Origin: an uncultured Eubacteriales bacterium
Lineage (GTDB): Bacteria; Bacillota; Clostridia; Oscillospirales; Ruminococcaceae
DNA: 64,000 bases
Assembly (NCBI GenBank): GCA_900314975.1
Contig: OMXI01000002.1
Span: forward strand, 52,984 to 116,983
Direction: 5' to 3'
The position numbers and the translations under genes were made by a program. The stretch's first letter is position 1, and every line of letters begins with the position of its first letter. A model generated the notes under the pieces. The model was not told the origin of the DNA, did no database searches, and saw nothing but the letters and a program-made list of their open reading frames with translations. Of the stretch, positions 34,188-42,900 are shown in pieces.

Positions 34188-36454
34188 ACATTGATGTGAT
34201 CTTGAAGGAAATGACACTTGAGGAAAAGGCTTCGCTTTGCTCCGGAAAGGATTCGTGGCACACAAAGCCTGTAGAAAGGCTGGATATCCCCGAAATAATG
34301 GTTTCAGACGGACCTCACGGCTTGAGAAAAGTAAAAGACGAATCTGCTGCTATGAACCAGGCAATCGATGCCGTATGCTTTCCGACAGCCTGTGCGACAG
34401 CGTGTTCTTTTGACAGAGAGCTTGTTGCAAATATGGGCAAGGCACTCGGACAGGCTTGCAAAGCGGAAAAAGTTGCCGTTCTGCTCGGTCCCGGGTGCAA
34501 CATAAAGCGTTCTCCGCTTTGCGGAAGAAACTTTGAATATTTTTCCGAGGACCCGTATCTGTCATCACAGATAGCTGCATCACACATTCAGGGCGTACAA
34601 AGCATGGGTATTGGCACATCACTCAAGCATTTTGCCTGCAACAATCAGGAAACAAGAAGAATGACCTGCACTGCCAATATGGACGAAAGAACCTTCTTTG
34701 AGATATATGCAGCAGCTTTTGAGGGTGCTGTCAAGCAAGGCAAGCCATACACCGTTATGTGTTCTTACAACCGCATAAACAATGTATATTCCTCTGAAAA
34801 CAAGTTCTTGCTTACTGATGTGCTTCGCGACAAGTGGGGATTTGATGGGCTTGTCATGAGCGACTGGGGCGCTGTAAACGACAGGACCGAGGGGATTAAA
34901 GCAGGTCTTGACCTTGAAATGCCGTCAAGCCACGGAGTGAATGACAAAAAAATAGTCGAAAGTGTTAAAAACGGCACTCTTGATGAAAAGCTGCTCGATA
35001 AAGCAGCAAGAAACGTTCTGAACCTTGTGAACAAAGCCGAGAACGGATTATGCAGTGATGTACAGTGGGATATGCAGGCGCAGCACAAGCTCGCAAGAAC
35101 CATAGCTGCTGAATGTGCCGTACTTTTAAAGAATGACAGTGCACTGCTGCCGCTTGATACAAGCAAATCGATCGCATTTATCGGCGATTTTGCGAAAAAC
35201 CCTCGTTATCAGGGCGGCGGAAGCTCACATATCAACTCGTTCAAGGTAACATCTGCTCTTGAAGCAGTAAAGGAATACTGCGAAGTTGAATATGCGCAGG
35301 GGTACGACAGCAATACTGATGTTTCTGACGAAAAGCTGATAAATGAAGCAGTTGAATGTGCAAAGAAATGTGAAGTTGCCGTTGTATTTGCAGGTCTGAC
35401 CGACCTTTACGAGTCAGAGGGCTTTGACAGAAAGCATATGGCAATGCCTGCAAATCAGCTTGAACTTATCGATAAGGTATGTGAGGTATGCAGCAATGTA
35501 GTCGTTGTTCTCCACAACGGCTCCCCTGTTGAAATGCCGTTTAAAAACAAGGTAAAGAGCATTCTTGAAATGTATCTTGGCGGACAGGCTGTCGGCGGTG
35601 CGACCTGTGATTTGCTTTTCGGTAAGGTTAATCCAAGCGGAAAGCTTGCAGAGACATTCCCCGAAAGGCTTTCCGACAACCCGTCATTCATCTCTTTCCC
35701 GGGTGAGAAAGACGATGTTCAGTACAGAGAGGGTATCTTTGTAGGATACAGATACTACGATTTCAAGCAAATAGAGCCGTTGTTCCCGTTCGGGCACGGA
35801 CTGTCGTATACAACTTTTGAATACTCCGATATCAAGTTGTCGTCAAACGCTGTCAACGCAGATGATGAACTTACAGTGTCGGTCAAGGTCAAAAACACAG
35901 GCAAAATCGAAGGTAAAGAGGTAGTACAGCTTTATGTGACCGATAAGGAAGCAAGCGTCATAAGACCGGTCAAGGAGCTTAAAGGTTTTGAAAAAGTATC
36001 ATTAAAGCCGGGCGAAACCAAGAATGTAATGTTCAAGCTGAACAAACGTGCGTTTGCTTTTTACTGCGAAGCTGCACACGATTGGCTGGTTGAGGAAGGC
36101 GATTTCACAATCTCGGTAGGTTCTTCATCAAGGGATATAAGGCTTACAGACGAGGTGTTTGTATCATCAAAGGACAGGATCCCTGTTAAGTATACAGTTA
36201 ACAGTCCTTTGGGCGACATCGCTGCAGACCCCAACAGCACAAAGGTTTTCGGAAATATGTTTGAAGAAATCAGCAGGGGTATGCGTCAAGCACAACCAGA
36301 GGACAGTATGGGCGCTGCTACGGAGATGATGACCAACGCTATGATACGCGAAATGCCGATAAGAGCGGTTTTGAGTTTTTCAGGCGAGGCATTTATGACA
36401 TATGACGAGCTTGGAATGAAGATAGATGAGCTTAACAGGATCAACAACTATTGA
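34184..36454 (+). CDS. Glycoside hydrolase family 3 beta-glycosidase
   Basis: 756 aa, no signal peptide, so probably cytoplasmic. GH3 N-terminal barrel (30-300): substrate Asp42 in VSDGPHGLR, GPGCNIKRSPLCGRNFEYFSED, Lys148-His149 in SLKHF and nucleophile Asp227 in GLVMSDWGA. C-terminal alpha/beta sandwich (320-545) with GGGSSHIN and PLFPFGHGLSYTTF, then a fibronectin-III-like domain (560-640). The last ~90 residues are extra. Likely cleaves beta-glucosides or short xylo/cello-oligomers taken up by the cell; exact specificity cannot be read. Starts inside the yqxD stop. Confidence 0.92.
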   Translation: MNIDVILKEMTLEEKASLCSGKDSWHTKPVERLDIPEIMVSDGPHGLRKVKDESAAMNQAIDAVCFPTACATACSFDRELVANMGKALGQACKAEKVAVLLGPGCNIKRSPLCGRNFEYFSEDPYLSSQIAASHIQGVQSMGIGTSLKHFACNNQETRRMTCTANMDERTFFEIYAAAFEGAVKQGKPYTVMCSYNRINNVYSSENKFLLTDVLRDKWGFDGLVMSDWGAVNDRTEGIKAGLDLEMPSSHGVNDKKIVESVKNGTLDEKLLDKAARNVLNLVNKAENGLCSDVQWDMQAQHKLARTIAAECAVLLKNDSALLPLDTSKSIAFIGDFAKNPRYQGGGSSHINSFKVTSALEAVKEYCEVEYAQGYDSNTDVSDEKLINEAVECAKKCEVAVVFAGLTDLYESEGFDRKHMAMPANQLELIDKVCEVCSNVVVVLHNGSPVEMPFKNKVKSILEMYLGGQAVGGATCDLLFGKVNPSGKLAETFPERLSDNPSFISFPGEKDDVQYREGIFVGYRYYDFKQIEPLFPFGHGLSYTTFEYSDIKLSSNAVNADDELTVSVKVKNTGKIEGKEVVQLYVTDKEASVIRPVKELKGFEKVSLKPGETKNVMFKLNKRAFAFYCEAAHDWLVEEGDFTISVGSSSRDIRLTDEVFVSSKDRIPVKYTVNSPLGDIAADPNSTKVFGNMFEEISRGMRQAQPEDSMGAATEMMTNAMIREMPIRAVLSFSGEAFMTYDELGMKIDELNRINNY

Positions 36455-36469
36455 TACAGGAGAATTGAA

Positions 36470-37186
36470 ATGGCTGATAAAACTAAAAGAACAGCGTTAG
36501 CAAAGTATACTGTGGCTGCAATTGCCGCTGTTCTTATCATTGGTGTGGCGGTAACTACAGTTTTAATAAAAGCAAAGCGCAAGGACGTTGTTGTAATTGA
36601 GGCTAACAAAGAATCAGCTGACTCGCTTGAAGAGTCCTTTAAATCTAAAGAGAAAAAGAAAAGCACCGCAGAGTCGAAAGCTGAAACAGTGATGCCTCAA
36701 ACCACTGTAAAAACGGAAAACAGCTTTCCTATCGATATAAACAAGGCTGACCTTGCACAGCTGTGCAGCATTGACGGCATAGGCGAATCAACCGCACAGA
36801 GAATTTTGGACTACAGAAACAAGGTTGGCGTTATATCTTCACTTGATATGCTGCTAAACGTTGACGGTATCGGTGGAAAGACGCTCAAAAAACTCGAAAA
36901 CTACCTGTTTGTCAGCGATACAGATAAGTCAGTTGCCGCACAAACAACGCAAACTTCCAAGACCGCCACAACAAAAACGCAGGAAAAAACTTTTAAGCAA
37001 GTCAATATCAACACTGCCGAGGCAAAAGAAATAGCACAAGCCCTACAGATTTCGCTTGAAAAAGCACAATTGGTAGTTGAAACGCGCGGAAAAATCGGCG
37101 GATACACCGCAAAACCTCAGATATTGTTAAGCAAAGCAATAAGTGAAGATGATTTCAACAGGCTTGAACAGTATATTCTGATATAA
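36470..37186 (+). CDS. ComEA-like helix-hairpin-helix membrane protein
   Basis: 238 aa. One membrane segment (about 12-33), a charged Lys/Glu/Ser linker (34-85), then a ComEA-type helix-hairpin-helix pair: DINKADLAQLCSIDGIGESTAQRILDYR and LLNVDGIGGKTLKKL (88-145). After a Thr/Ser/Gln linker comes a second, degenerate copy beginning VNINTAEAKEIAQALQIS (172-238). Built like DNA receptors for competence, but it lacks the SLBB domain of Bacillus ComEA and no comEB/comEC follows. DNA binding at the outer face of the membrane is the natural inference. Confidence 0.8.
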   Translation: MADKTKRTALAKYTVAAIAAVLIIGVAVTTVLIKAKRKDVVVIEANKESADSLEESFKSKEKKKSTAESKAETVMPQTTVKTENSFPIDINKADLAQLCSIDGIGESTAQRILDYRNKVGVISSLDMLLNVDGIGGKTLKKLENYLFVSDTDKSVAAQTTQTSKTATTKTQEKTFKQVNINTAEAKEIAQALQISLEKAQLVVETRGKIGGYTAKPQILLSKAISEDDFNRLEQYILI

Positions 37187-37211
37187 TGTTTTGTATCTTT
37201 TTCAAAAATAG

Positions 37212-37240
37212 TTGCAAAAGGACTTGAAAAGTGGTATAAT
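37212..37240 (+). promoter_or_regulatory. SigA-type promoter of the 37.3-39.7 kb cluster
   Basis: TTGCAA (37212-37217), 17-bp spacer and TATAAT (37235-37240), 37 bp before the first ATG. Confidence 0.8.
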
Positions 37241-37276
37241 ATATTTTATGAAAATCCAATGAAAAGAGGAAATGGT

Positions 37277-37609
37277 ATGAAAAAAGTTGCATTTAAGGTT
37301 AATACCAACGCAGAAAAGACTATAATAGTCACAGCTTTATCTGCCATACTTGCAATTATTTTTGACCAGAAGAAAAAGAAGCCTGAAAAGCGCAAAAGCT
37401 TTATTCAGCGCACCAAAAAGCATTATAAGACAGTTGACAAGCTGATTACAAAAACAATAGCAAAGAACGTTGCAGCCAACGAGGCTAAAAGGCGTGAAAA
37501 TGAAGGTATCAAGTCAGCAAAGTTAAGAAAAATCACCATTGAATCTTCAGAGCCTTTCGACCTGAAACTTGAGGGTAATTACGATGACCAAGTATCTGAC
37601 AGCTTATAA
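37277..37609 (+). CDS. Unknown small membrane protein, basic
   Basis: 110 aa from the ATG at 37277 (AGAGGAAA site); an ATG at 37259 has no site. Not recognised. One hydrophobic segment (about 16-30, TIIVTALSAILAIIF) is followed by a strongly basic stretch (DQKKKKPEKRKSF) and a long charged helical region, ending in an acidic tail. By charge the C-terminus should be cytoplasmic. First gene of a four-gene run. Its last 26 nt overlap the next gene, also a membrane protein, so the two products probably work together. Confidence 0.7.
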   Translation: MKKVAFKVNTNAEKTIIVTALSAILAIIFDQKKKKPEKRKSFIQRTKKHYKTVDKLITKTIAKNVAANEAKRRENEGIKSAKLRKITIESSEPFDLKLEGNYDDQVSDSL

Positions 37610-37937
37610 ACAGTATATACTCAAGTGCCTGGAAGATGAAAACTGCGATTTTAAGCAGCTTTTGGACTATCATCGCAATAAGATAGCTTTCTTTGCGCAC
37701 GAAAGACTTGTTCATCTGCTTGTAATGATTCTATTTGCAATTTGCACGGTAATTACTATCCTTGCGATCGTAATCTGGGAATGTCTTACGCTGATACCGC
37801 TGGCAGTGCTGCTGCTTGTACTGCTTGTGCCGTATATCAAGCATTATTATTTCCTTGAAAACTCGGTGCAGACTCTTTACAAGTACTACGACAAAATGTA
37901 CGAAAAAGTCTACGGCATCACCCAAGAGGAAAAGTAA
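37584..37937 (+). CDS. Unknown two-helix membrane protein
   Basis: 117 aa from the ATG at 37584, with GAGGGT 7 nt upstream; a TTG at 37569 overlaps that site. Not recognised. Two membrane helices are visible (about 46-66 and 68-87: LLVMILFAICTVITILAIVI and a second hydrophobic run ending LLLVLLVPY), flanked by an N-terminal charged helix (MTKYLTAYKQYILKCLEDEN) and a Tyr/Lys-rich C-terminus. Overlaps the preceding gene by 26 nt and is 1 nt from the flavin reductase gene. Confidence 0.7.
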   Translation: MTKYLTAYKQYILKCLEDENCDFKQLLDYHRNKIAFFAHERLVHLLVMILFAICTVITILAIVIWECLTLIPLAVLLLVLLVPYIKHYYFLENSVQTLYKYYDKMYEKVYGITQEEK

Positions 37938-37938
37938 A

Positions 37939-38547
37939 ATGGCTTATAAGACATATACCAAGCAAGTTTGGAAAGGCAGCGTTATCACTTCTCCCGTTCC
38001 CCCGACACTTGTAACGAGTGAGTATGAAGGCGTGAAGAATGTTTTTACTGTTGCCTGGACAGGCATATTGTGTACACAGCCGCCTGTTACTTATATTTCG
38101 GTTCGCCCCGAACGCTATTCCTACGAGCTTATCAGCAAAAGCGGCGAATTTGTGATAAACCTTGCAACACAGGAGCTGACAAAGGCGGTTGACATTTGTG
38201 GGGTGAAATCGGGCAGGAAAATGGATAAGTTTGCACATCTCGGGCTGACCTGCGAAAAGGCAAGCAAGGTCAATGCACCTATACTTGTGCAGTCCCCTGT
38301 CAATATTGAATGCAAAGTCAGAGAAACAGTCAAGCTCGGAACGCACGATATGTTCATAGCAGATATTGTTGCTCTTGACATTGCAAATGAACTTGTAGAT
38401 GAAAAAGGCAGACTTGCTCTTGAAAAAGCAGGACTGATCGCATATTCTCACGGCGAGTATTTCGGGCTTGGCAAAAAGCTCGGCTCTTTCGGATACTCCG
38501 TGAGAAAGAAAAGAAATAATAATAAAAAGAGGAATCAGAACCAATGA
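37939..38547 (+). CDS. Flavin reductase family protein (FMN-binding split barrel)
   Basis: 202 aa from the ATG immediately after the preceding stop; an apparent frame reaching back to 37816 overlaps the membrane gene and is not used. FMN-binding split barrel of the flavin-reductase-like type: NVFTVAWTGILCTQPPVTYISVRPERYSYELI is the characteristic core, followed by GEFVINLAT and HDMFIADIV. Likely binds FMN and either reduces free flavin or serves as a flavoredoxin. The last 15 residues are Lys/Asn/Arg-rich. Its TGA overlaps the ATG of the next gene by 4 nt. Confidence 0.85.
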   Translation: MAYKTYTKQVWKGSVITSPVPPTLVTSEYEGVKNVFTVAWTGILCTQPPVTYISVRPERYSYELISKSGEFVINLATQELTKAVDICGVKSGRKMDKFAHLGLTCEKASKVNAPILVQSPVNIECKVRETVKLGTHDMFIADIVALDIANELVDEKGRLALEKAGLIAYSHGEYFGLGKKLGSFGYSVRKKRNNNKKRNQNQ

Positions 38548-39692
38548 AAAAAGTTTTAGCCATTGCATCTGCTGCAGCAGTTTGCTGCAAACTCGGAAAT
38601 ATCAAAGCTCACGCATGGGGCGGTGTTACACACAGAGATATCGTTCAAAAGGCACTTGACCTGCTTGAAAAAGAGAAAAAGCAAAAAGTATCGGCTTTTT
38701 TCAAGGGCTATCACAAGCAGCTTGAAAGCGGCTGTACAGCTCCCGATTCAGGCGAGGATATCGACTGCGGCGCAGGTATGCATTACTATTCCTGCTGCAA
38801 GCAGCGCGGAAAGCCCCTGCCACAGACAAACGGCTACTACAAGGACAGACTCGGAAGATTCCTGCCAAGTGCAAGAACGCTTTTTGAGCAAAATTACACA
38901 TCGGCTGTTTCTCTTTATAAATGCGGCAAAAAGGGCGAGGCAATGACCTGCTTTGCAAGAGCAGCACATTTTGTATCGGATATGGGCTGCCCTGTTCACG
39001 TATCAAACATCAGATGCATTGACAGAAAAGGTAATATACACTATTCATTTGAAAAGCACGCCAAAACCACCTGCTCTGTTTACTCTGCCGAGACTTTTGA
39101 CAGACGAGTTGGCAAGCTGTACGAAAAAGGCAACTTTCAGGATGCGCTCAACAAACTCGTAAACTATTCTGCAAAGTATGTAAAGGCTGTCAGGTCACTT
39201 GACCCGCTGCGTTTTGATGATGTTGAAAGCAACACGCTTATCTATACACAGCAGCACGTTATGGCGCTTATGGTGCGTTTTTACAACGACTGTACGACAG
39301 ATAACGGCAATTTTATTCCCGAAAACAAACCTGTTGCAATAAAAAGCGTATTTAGCGGACTTTGCGTAACTGTGGCAAATAAGGGACTTACCCTCGAAGG
39401 AATCAATAAAGAGCTTGAGCAGAAATTTAAGGTTCGCTGGAATGATGACGGCAGCTTTTGTCTGAAAACCGCTGACGGTAATCTCGTTGCGAAGAATTTC
39501 AAGGGATATGTAAAGCCCGATTCTGAAAACGAGCCTGCAAAATTCAGAGCTATTTGCACAGACAAAAGGCAGTTTATACTTACTGTTGGTTCAAAGGATT
39601 TCAAGCGAGTACTTATTTGTTCTCCAAGCGGAAAAATGCAGATAGCAAAGTTCGACCCAAGGCGTCGTTCATCTCTTTGGACAATAAACTAA
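38544..39692 (+). CDS. Secreted zinc phospholipase C-like protein with extra C-terminal domain
   Basis: 382 aa. A signal peptide ends AHA|W, placing Trp25 at the mature N-terminus, where Trp1 of bacterial zinc phospholipase C and clostridial alpha-toxin ligates zinc through its free amino group. The other ligands follow in order: His30, Asp68, His80, then His142-x3-Asp146-x5-His152 (AAHFVSDMGCPVH) and His166-x3-Glu170 (IHYSFE). The last spacings match the Bacillus cereus enzyme. The catalytic domain ends near 250. Residues about 255-382 form a beta-rich domain of trefoil or ricin-like look (FSGLCVTV, DGSFCLKTADGNLVAKN), unlike the PLAT domain of alpha-toxin. Substrate unknown. Ends at a strong bidirectional terminator. 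Confidence 0.8.
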   Translation: MKKVLAIASAAAVCCKLGNIKAHAWGGVTHRDIVQKALDLLEKEKKQKVSAFFKGYHKQLESGCTAPDSGEDIDCGAGMHYYSCCKQRGKPLPQTNGYYKDRLGRFLPSARTLFEQNYTSAVSLYKCGKKGEAMTCFARAAHFVSDMGCPVHVSNIRCIDRKGNIHYSFEKHAKTTCSVYSAETFDRRVGKLYEKGNFQDALNKLVNYSAKYVKAVRSLDPLRFDDVESNTLIYTQQHVMALMVRFYNDCTTDNGNFIPENKPVAIKSVFSGLCVTVANKGLTLEGINKELEQKFKVRWNDDGSFCLKTADGNLVAKNFKGYVKPDSENEPAKFRAICTDKRQFILTVGSKDFKRVLICSPSGKMQIAKFDPRRRSSLWTIN

Positions 39693-39693
39693 C

Positions 39694-39732
39694 AAAAACG
39701 GGACTGTTGCAGCTGCAACAGTCCCGTTTTTT
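39694..39732. terminator. Long perfect bidirectional terminator
   Basis: 38-bp perfect palindrome (39694-39731), GC-rich core GGGACTGTTGCAG with flanking A and T runs, between the convergent ZnPLC gene and spoVS. The spoVS stop codon sits on its edge. Confidence 0.93.
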
Positions 39733-39991
39733 ATCTTTGTTCACATATAAACCGCATAGCCGTGCGTTCTTCATCATTGATAAGTACCTGACCGAATGCA
39801 GGAATACAGATAAGGTCTATACCTGACGGGGCAAGAAAGCCTCTTGCAACCGCAACGGCTTTTACAGCCTGATTTATAGCGCCTGCACCTACTGCCTGCA
39901 CCTCAACGTTTCCGTTCTCACGCACTGCACCTGCAATAGCGCCCGCAACCGAATTTGGAATTGAACGCGAAGATACTTTTAGTATTTCCAT
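39731..39991 (-). CDS. spoVS: Stage V sporulation protein S
   Basis: 86 aa, the fixed family length. MEILKVSSRSIPNSVAGAIAGAVRENG and GAGAINQAVKAVAVARGFLAPSG match the Alba-like nucleic-acid-binding fold of SpoVS. Affects septation, cortex and coat stages in Bacillus. Follows ymdB by 16 nt; rny-ymdB-spoVS is the Bacillus order. Confidence 0.95.
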   Translation of the reverse strand: MEILKVSSRSIPNSVAGAIAGAVRENGNVEVQAVGAGAINQAVKAVAVARGFLAPSGIDLICIPAFGQVLINDEERTAMRFICEQR

Positions 39992-40007
39992 AGTTTCTCC
40001 CTCCTGG

Positions 40008-40775
40008 TTATCTGATTATAATACGACTGATGTCAAGTGCTTTTCCTGTTTTTTCATCAAATTCTACAATAACAGCATTTATAAAGCTCTTCTCCGTACT
40101 TTCGGAGAATTTAACAGGAACGCGCTTTTTGAATTTTGTAATAACTATATCCTTGTCAACTCCAAGCACTGACAGCTCGGGACCTGTCATACCGACATCG
40201 GTAATATATGCCGTATGCCCTGCAAGAATAGTTTCGTCCGCAGTCTGAACGTGAGTATGCGTACCCAGGACTGCGGTAACTCTTTTTTGCAGATAAAAAC
40301 CCATTGCTTTTTTCTCGCTTGTGGCTTCCGCGTGGAAATCAACGATTATATTAGGTGTATCGATATCCTCAAGAATCTTATCTACCACGTTGAAAGGATT
40401 ATCCACAGGTTCAAGATAGAGCGTACCGATAAGATTAACTACAGCGATTTTATACGGGCACAAGTCAATTATTGCAACACCGTTTCCCTCAACGCCCTCG
40501 GGAAAATTTGCAGGGCGCAGCAAGTAATCGTTGGTATCAAATATCTCCATTATCTCCTTGCGCTTGAAACAGTGGTTGCCCGTAGTGATAACATCAACAC
40601 CCATTGAGAAAAGTGTCTGGGCAGACGCGGGAGTTATACCGTTGCCCTGTGCAGAATTTTCGCCATTAACAACGGTGATATCAATACTATTGTCCTGCTT
40701 GATGCGATATAGCTGTTTTTGCAGCAGTTCGCAGCCGCTGTTTCCGACGACATCGCCTACAAAAAGTAATCTCAT
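40008..40775 (-). CDS. ymdB: YmdB family metallophosphoesterase (2',3'-cNMP phosphodiesterase)
   Basis: 255 aa, TIGR00282-type. Metal ligands: RLLFVGDVVGNSG, VNGENSAQGNG, VITTGNHCFKR (GNH motif), DFHAEATSEK and LGTHTHVQTAD. Splits 2',3'-cyclic nucleotides and influences biofilm-versus-motility choice in Bacillus. AAAGGAG precedes the ATG and a strong promoter lies at 40804-40832. Confidence 0.93.
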   Translation of the reverse strand: MRLLFVGDVVGNSGCELLQKQLYRIKQDNSIDITVVNGENSAQGNGITPASAQTLFSMGVDVITTGNHCFKRKEIMEIFDTNDYLLRPANFPEGVEGNGVAIIDLCPYKIAVVNLIGTLYLEPVDNPFNVVDKILEDIDTPNIIVDFHAEATSEKKAMGFYLQKRVTAVLGTHTHVQTADETILAGHTAYITDVGMTGPELSVLGVDKDIVITKFKKRVPVKFSESTEKSFINAVIVEFDEKTGKALDISRIIIR

Positions 40776-40803
40776 AGCACTCTCCTTTTGTGTTTATGTT
40801 ATG

Positions 40804-40832
40804 ATTATACACTATATTTATCCTTTTTGCAA
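40804..40832 (-). promoter_or_regulatory. SigA-type promoter of ymdB-spoVS
   Basis: Minus strand TTGCAA (40827-40832), 17-bp spacer and TATAAT (40804-40809). Confidence 0.82.
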
Positions 40833-40862
40833 GTGATTTGCTGATTTTCTTTGATAACAAAC

Positions 40863-40896
40863 AAGACCTGCACAGCCAAAGGCAAATGCAGGTCTT
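40863..40896 (-). terminator. Rho-independent terminator after ftsH
   Basis: 10-bp stem AAGACCTGCA (40863-40872) / TGCAGGTCTT (40887-40896), loop of 14 nt that can itself pair (GCC/GGC), T-rich tail on the minus strand. Ends the rnj-to-ftsH run. Confidence 0.82.
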
Positions 40897-40910
40897 TATC
40901 ATATGCTTAA

Positions 40911-42827
40911 TCAGTCATCGGTTTCTTCTGACTTTTTCTCTTCTTTTACCTCGACAGGAGTACTGTCAACGACAAGAGTTCCTTCCATAAGTTTTCTGAA
41001 GTTCTCTCCGTCGATTTTTTCATGCTCCATAAGGTAATTTGCAAGTTCATGAAGTTTATCGATATGGTCTTTAAGAATCGTTTCGCACTTTTCAAATGCA
41101 TCCTCAACGATCGCACGGATCTCGTGGTCGATCTCAGCTGCAACAGCATCCGAATAGCTTGGTGTCGCACTGTAGTCTCTACCGAGGAATACCTCATGGT
41201 CGTCCTGACCGTAGACAATAGGTCCGAGATTATCGCTGAATCCGTATCTTGTGACCATTGCCCTTGCAGTAGAGGTAGCTCTTTCAAGGTCGTTTGATGC
41301 ACCTGTGGAGATATCATCAAGTATCAGCTTTTCGGCAACACGTCCGCCAAGCAGAACAATGATGCTTTCAGCCATCTGATTTTTGCTTACAAAGAAATCA
41401 TCCTTTTCAGGTCTGGACATTGTAAATCCGCCAGCCTGACCACGAGGAATAATTGTTACATAATGGACATCATCCTGTGTTTTGCAGTAGTAATGACAAA
41501 GTGCGTGACCGCCCTCGTGATATGCAGTAAGCCTTTTCTCCTTATCGGTAACTATTCTGGACTTCTTTTCGGGACCCATAACTACCTTAAGTGATGCTTC
41601 CTCGATATCAGCTTCGGTGATAGCCTTTCTGTTATTTCTTGCAGCGAGCAAAGATGCTTCGTTTACAAGGTTTTCAAGGTCTGCACCCGTAAAGCCGGCA
41701 GTTGTTTTAGCTATTACCTTAAGGTCAACATCAGGACCAAGAGGCTTGTTTTTCGTATGAACTTTAAGAATATCTTCTCTGCCCTTGACATCAGGAATGC
41801 CGACAACGATATGTCTGTCAAATCTGCCCGGTCTTAAAAGTGCAGGGTCAAGGATATCGCGGCGGTTTGTTGCAGCCATTACGATGACGGAGGTATTATC
41901 CTCAAATCCGTCCATTTCAACAAGCAGCTGGTTAAGAGTCTGCTCACGTTCGTCATGACCGCCGCCAAGACCGGCACCTCTCTGACGGCCAACAGCATCT
42001 ATCTCATCGATAAATATGATAGATGGCGAATTCTTCTTTGCCTGCTCAAACAGATCTCTTACTCTCGATGCACCGACACCGACGAACATTTCTACGAAAT
42101 CAGAACCCGAAATTGAGAAGAACGGAACCTTTGCCTCACCAGCTACGGCTCTTGCAAGAAGGGTTTTACCTGTACCGGGAGGACCCTCAAGCAAAACGCC
42201 TTTAGGTATTCTTGCACCGATTTCGATGTATTTTTTGTTATCGCGCAGGAAATCAACGATCTCCTGAAGTTCTTCCTTTTCCTCGTCTGCTCCTGCAACA
42301 TCTGCAAAAGTCGCTTTCTTTCCATTTGCCGAAATCTTCGCATTTGATTTTCCAAATGATGACATTTTTCCGCCGTTTGCACTTTTCATCATAACTACAA
42401 GGAAGAAAATCAATACACCCGTCAGAATAAGCGTAGGCAGCATATTAAGCAGGAAGCTGTTATCCGAAATAGGTATAAGGTCATATTTTAACGGATCATC
42501 ACTATACTTACTGTCATAACGCTTTCTGTAGTTGTTCTGACTCTCACTGCCGAGAATTTCGTTTGCAAAAAGTGAAACATTCGGTACGTTGTAGACGTGC
42601 TTTTCAGTATCCTTGCTTTCACCGCGAAGCTTGTATTTAAGTTCTCCGCTGCCAAGGTCAAGGCTGAATTCGCTGACCTCCAGATTGTCAAAATGCTCCA
42701 TTACCTCTGAATACTTTGATTTGTCCGAGCTTGAACTCATATTCATAAGCATGAATACTATACCGCCCACAACGCAAAGTGAGACGAGAAAATAGATAAG
42801 CAACGTCTTTCCGCCACTACTTTTCAA
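40911..42827 (-). CDS. ftsH: ATP-dependent zinc metalloprotease FtsH
   Basis: 638 aa membrane protease for quality control and regulatory proteolysis. Two membrane segments (about 8-28 and 129-148) flank a small extracytoplasmic domain. AAA+ domain with Walker A GPPGTGKT (215-222), Walker [12 protein letters not shown] (270-280) and [23 protein letters not shown]. Zinc protease motif HEGGH at 437-441. Start codon is TTG at 42827, following AAAAGGT; the nearby ATG is out of frame. The tilS-ftsH order is common in Firmicutes. Confidence 0.97.
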   Translation of the reverse strand: MKSSGGKTLLIYFLVSLCVVGGIVFMLMNMSSSSDKSKYSEVMEHFDNLEVSEFSLDLGSGELKYKLRGESKDTEKHVYNVPNVSLFANEILGSESQNNYRKRYDSKYSDDPLKYDLIPISDNSFLLNMLPTLILTGVLIFFLVVMMKSANGGKMSSFGKSNAKISANGKKATFADVAGADEEKEELQEIVDFLRDNKKYIEIGARIPKGVLLEGPPGTGKTLLARAVAGEAKVPFFSISGSDFVEMFVGVGASRVRDLFEQAKKNSPSIIFIDEIDAVGRQRGAGLGGGHDEREQTLNQLLVEMDGFEDNTSVIVMAATNRRDILDPALLRPGRFDRHIVVGIPDVKGREDILKVHTKNKPLGPDVDLKVIAKTTAGFTGADLENLVNEASLLAARNNRKAITEADIEEASLKVVMGPEKKSRIVTDKEKRLTAYHEGGHALCHYYCKTQDDVHYVTIIPRGQAGGFTMSRPEKDDFFVSKNQMAESIIVLLGGRVAEKLILDDISTGASNDLERATSTARAMVTRYGFSDNLGPIVYGQDDHEVFLGRDYSATPSYSDAVAAEIDHEIRAIVEDAFEKCETILKDHIDKLHELANYLMEHEKIDGENFRKLMEGTLVVDSTPVEVKEEKKSEETDD

Positions 42828-42900
42828 TACATCACGACCTTTTCTCTTATAATATTTTACTTTCTTAAAACAAAAGAATTATATACCTTTATTGTGATAG

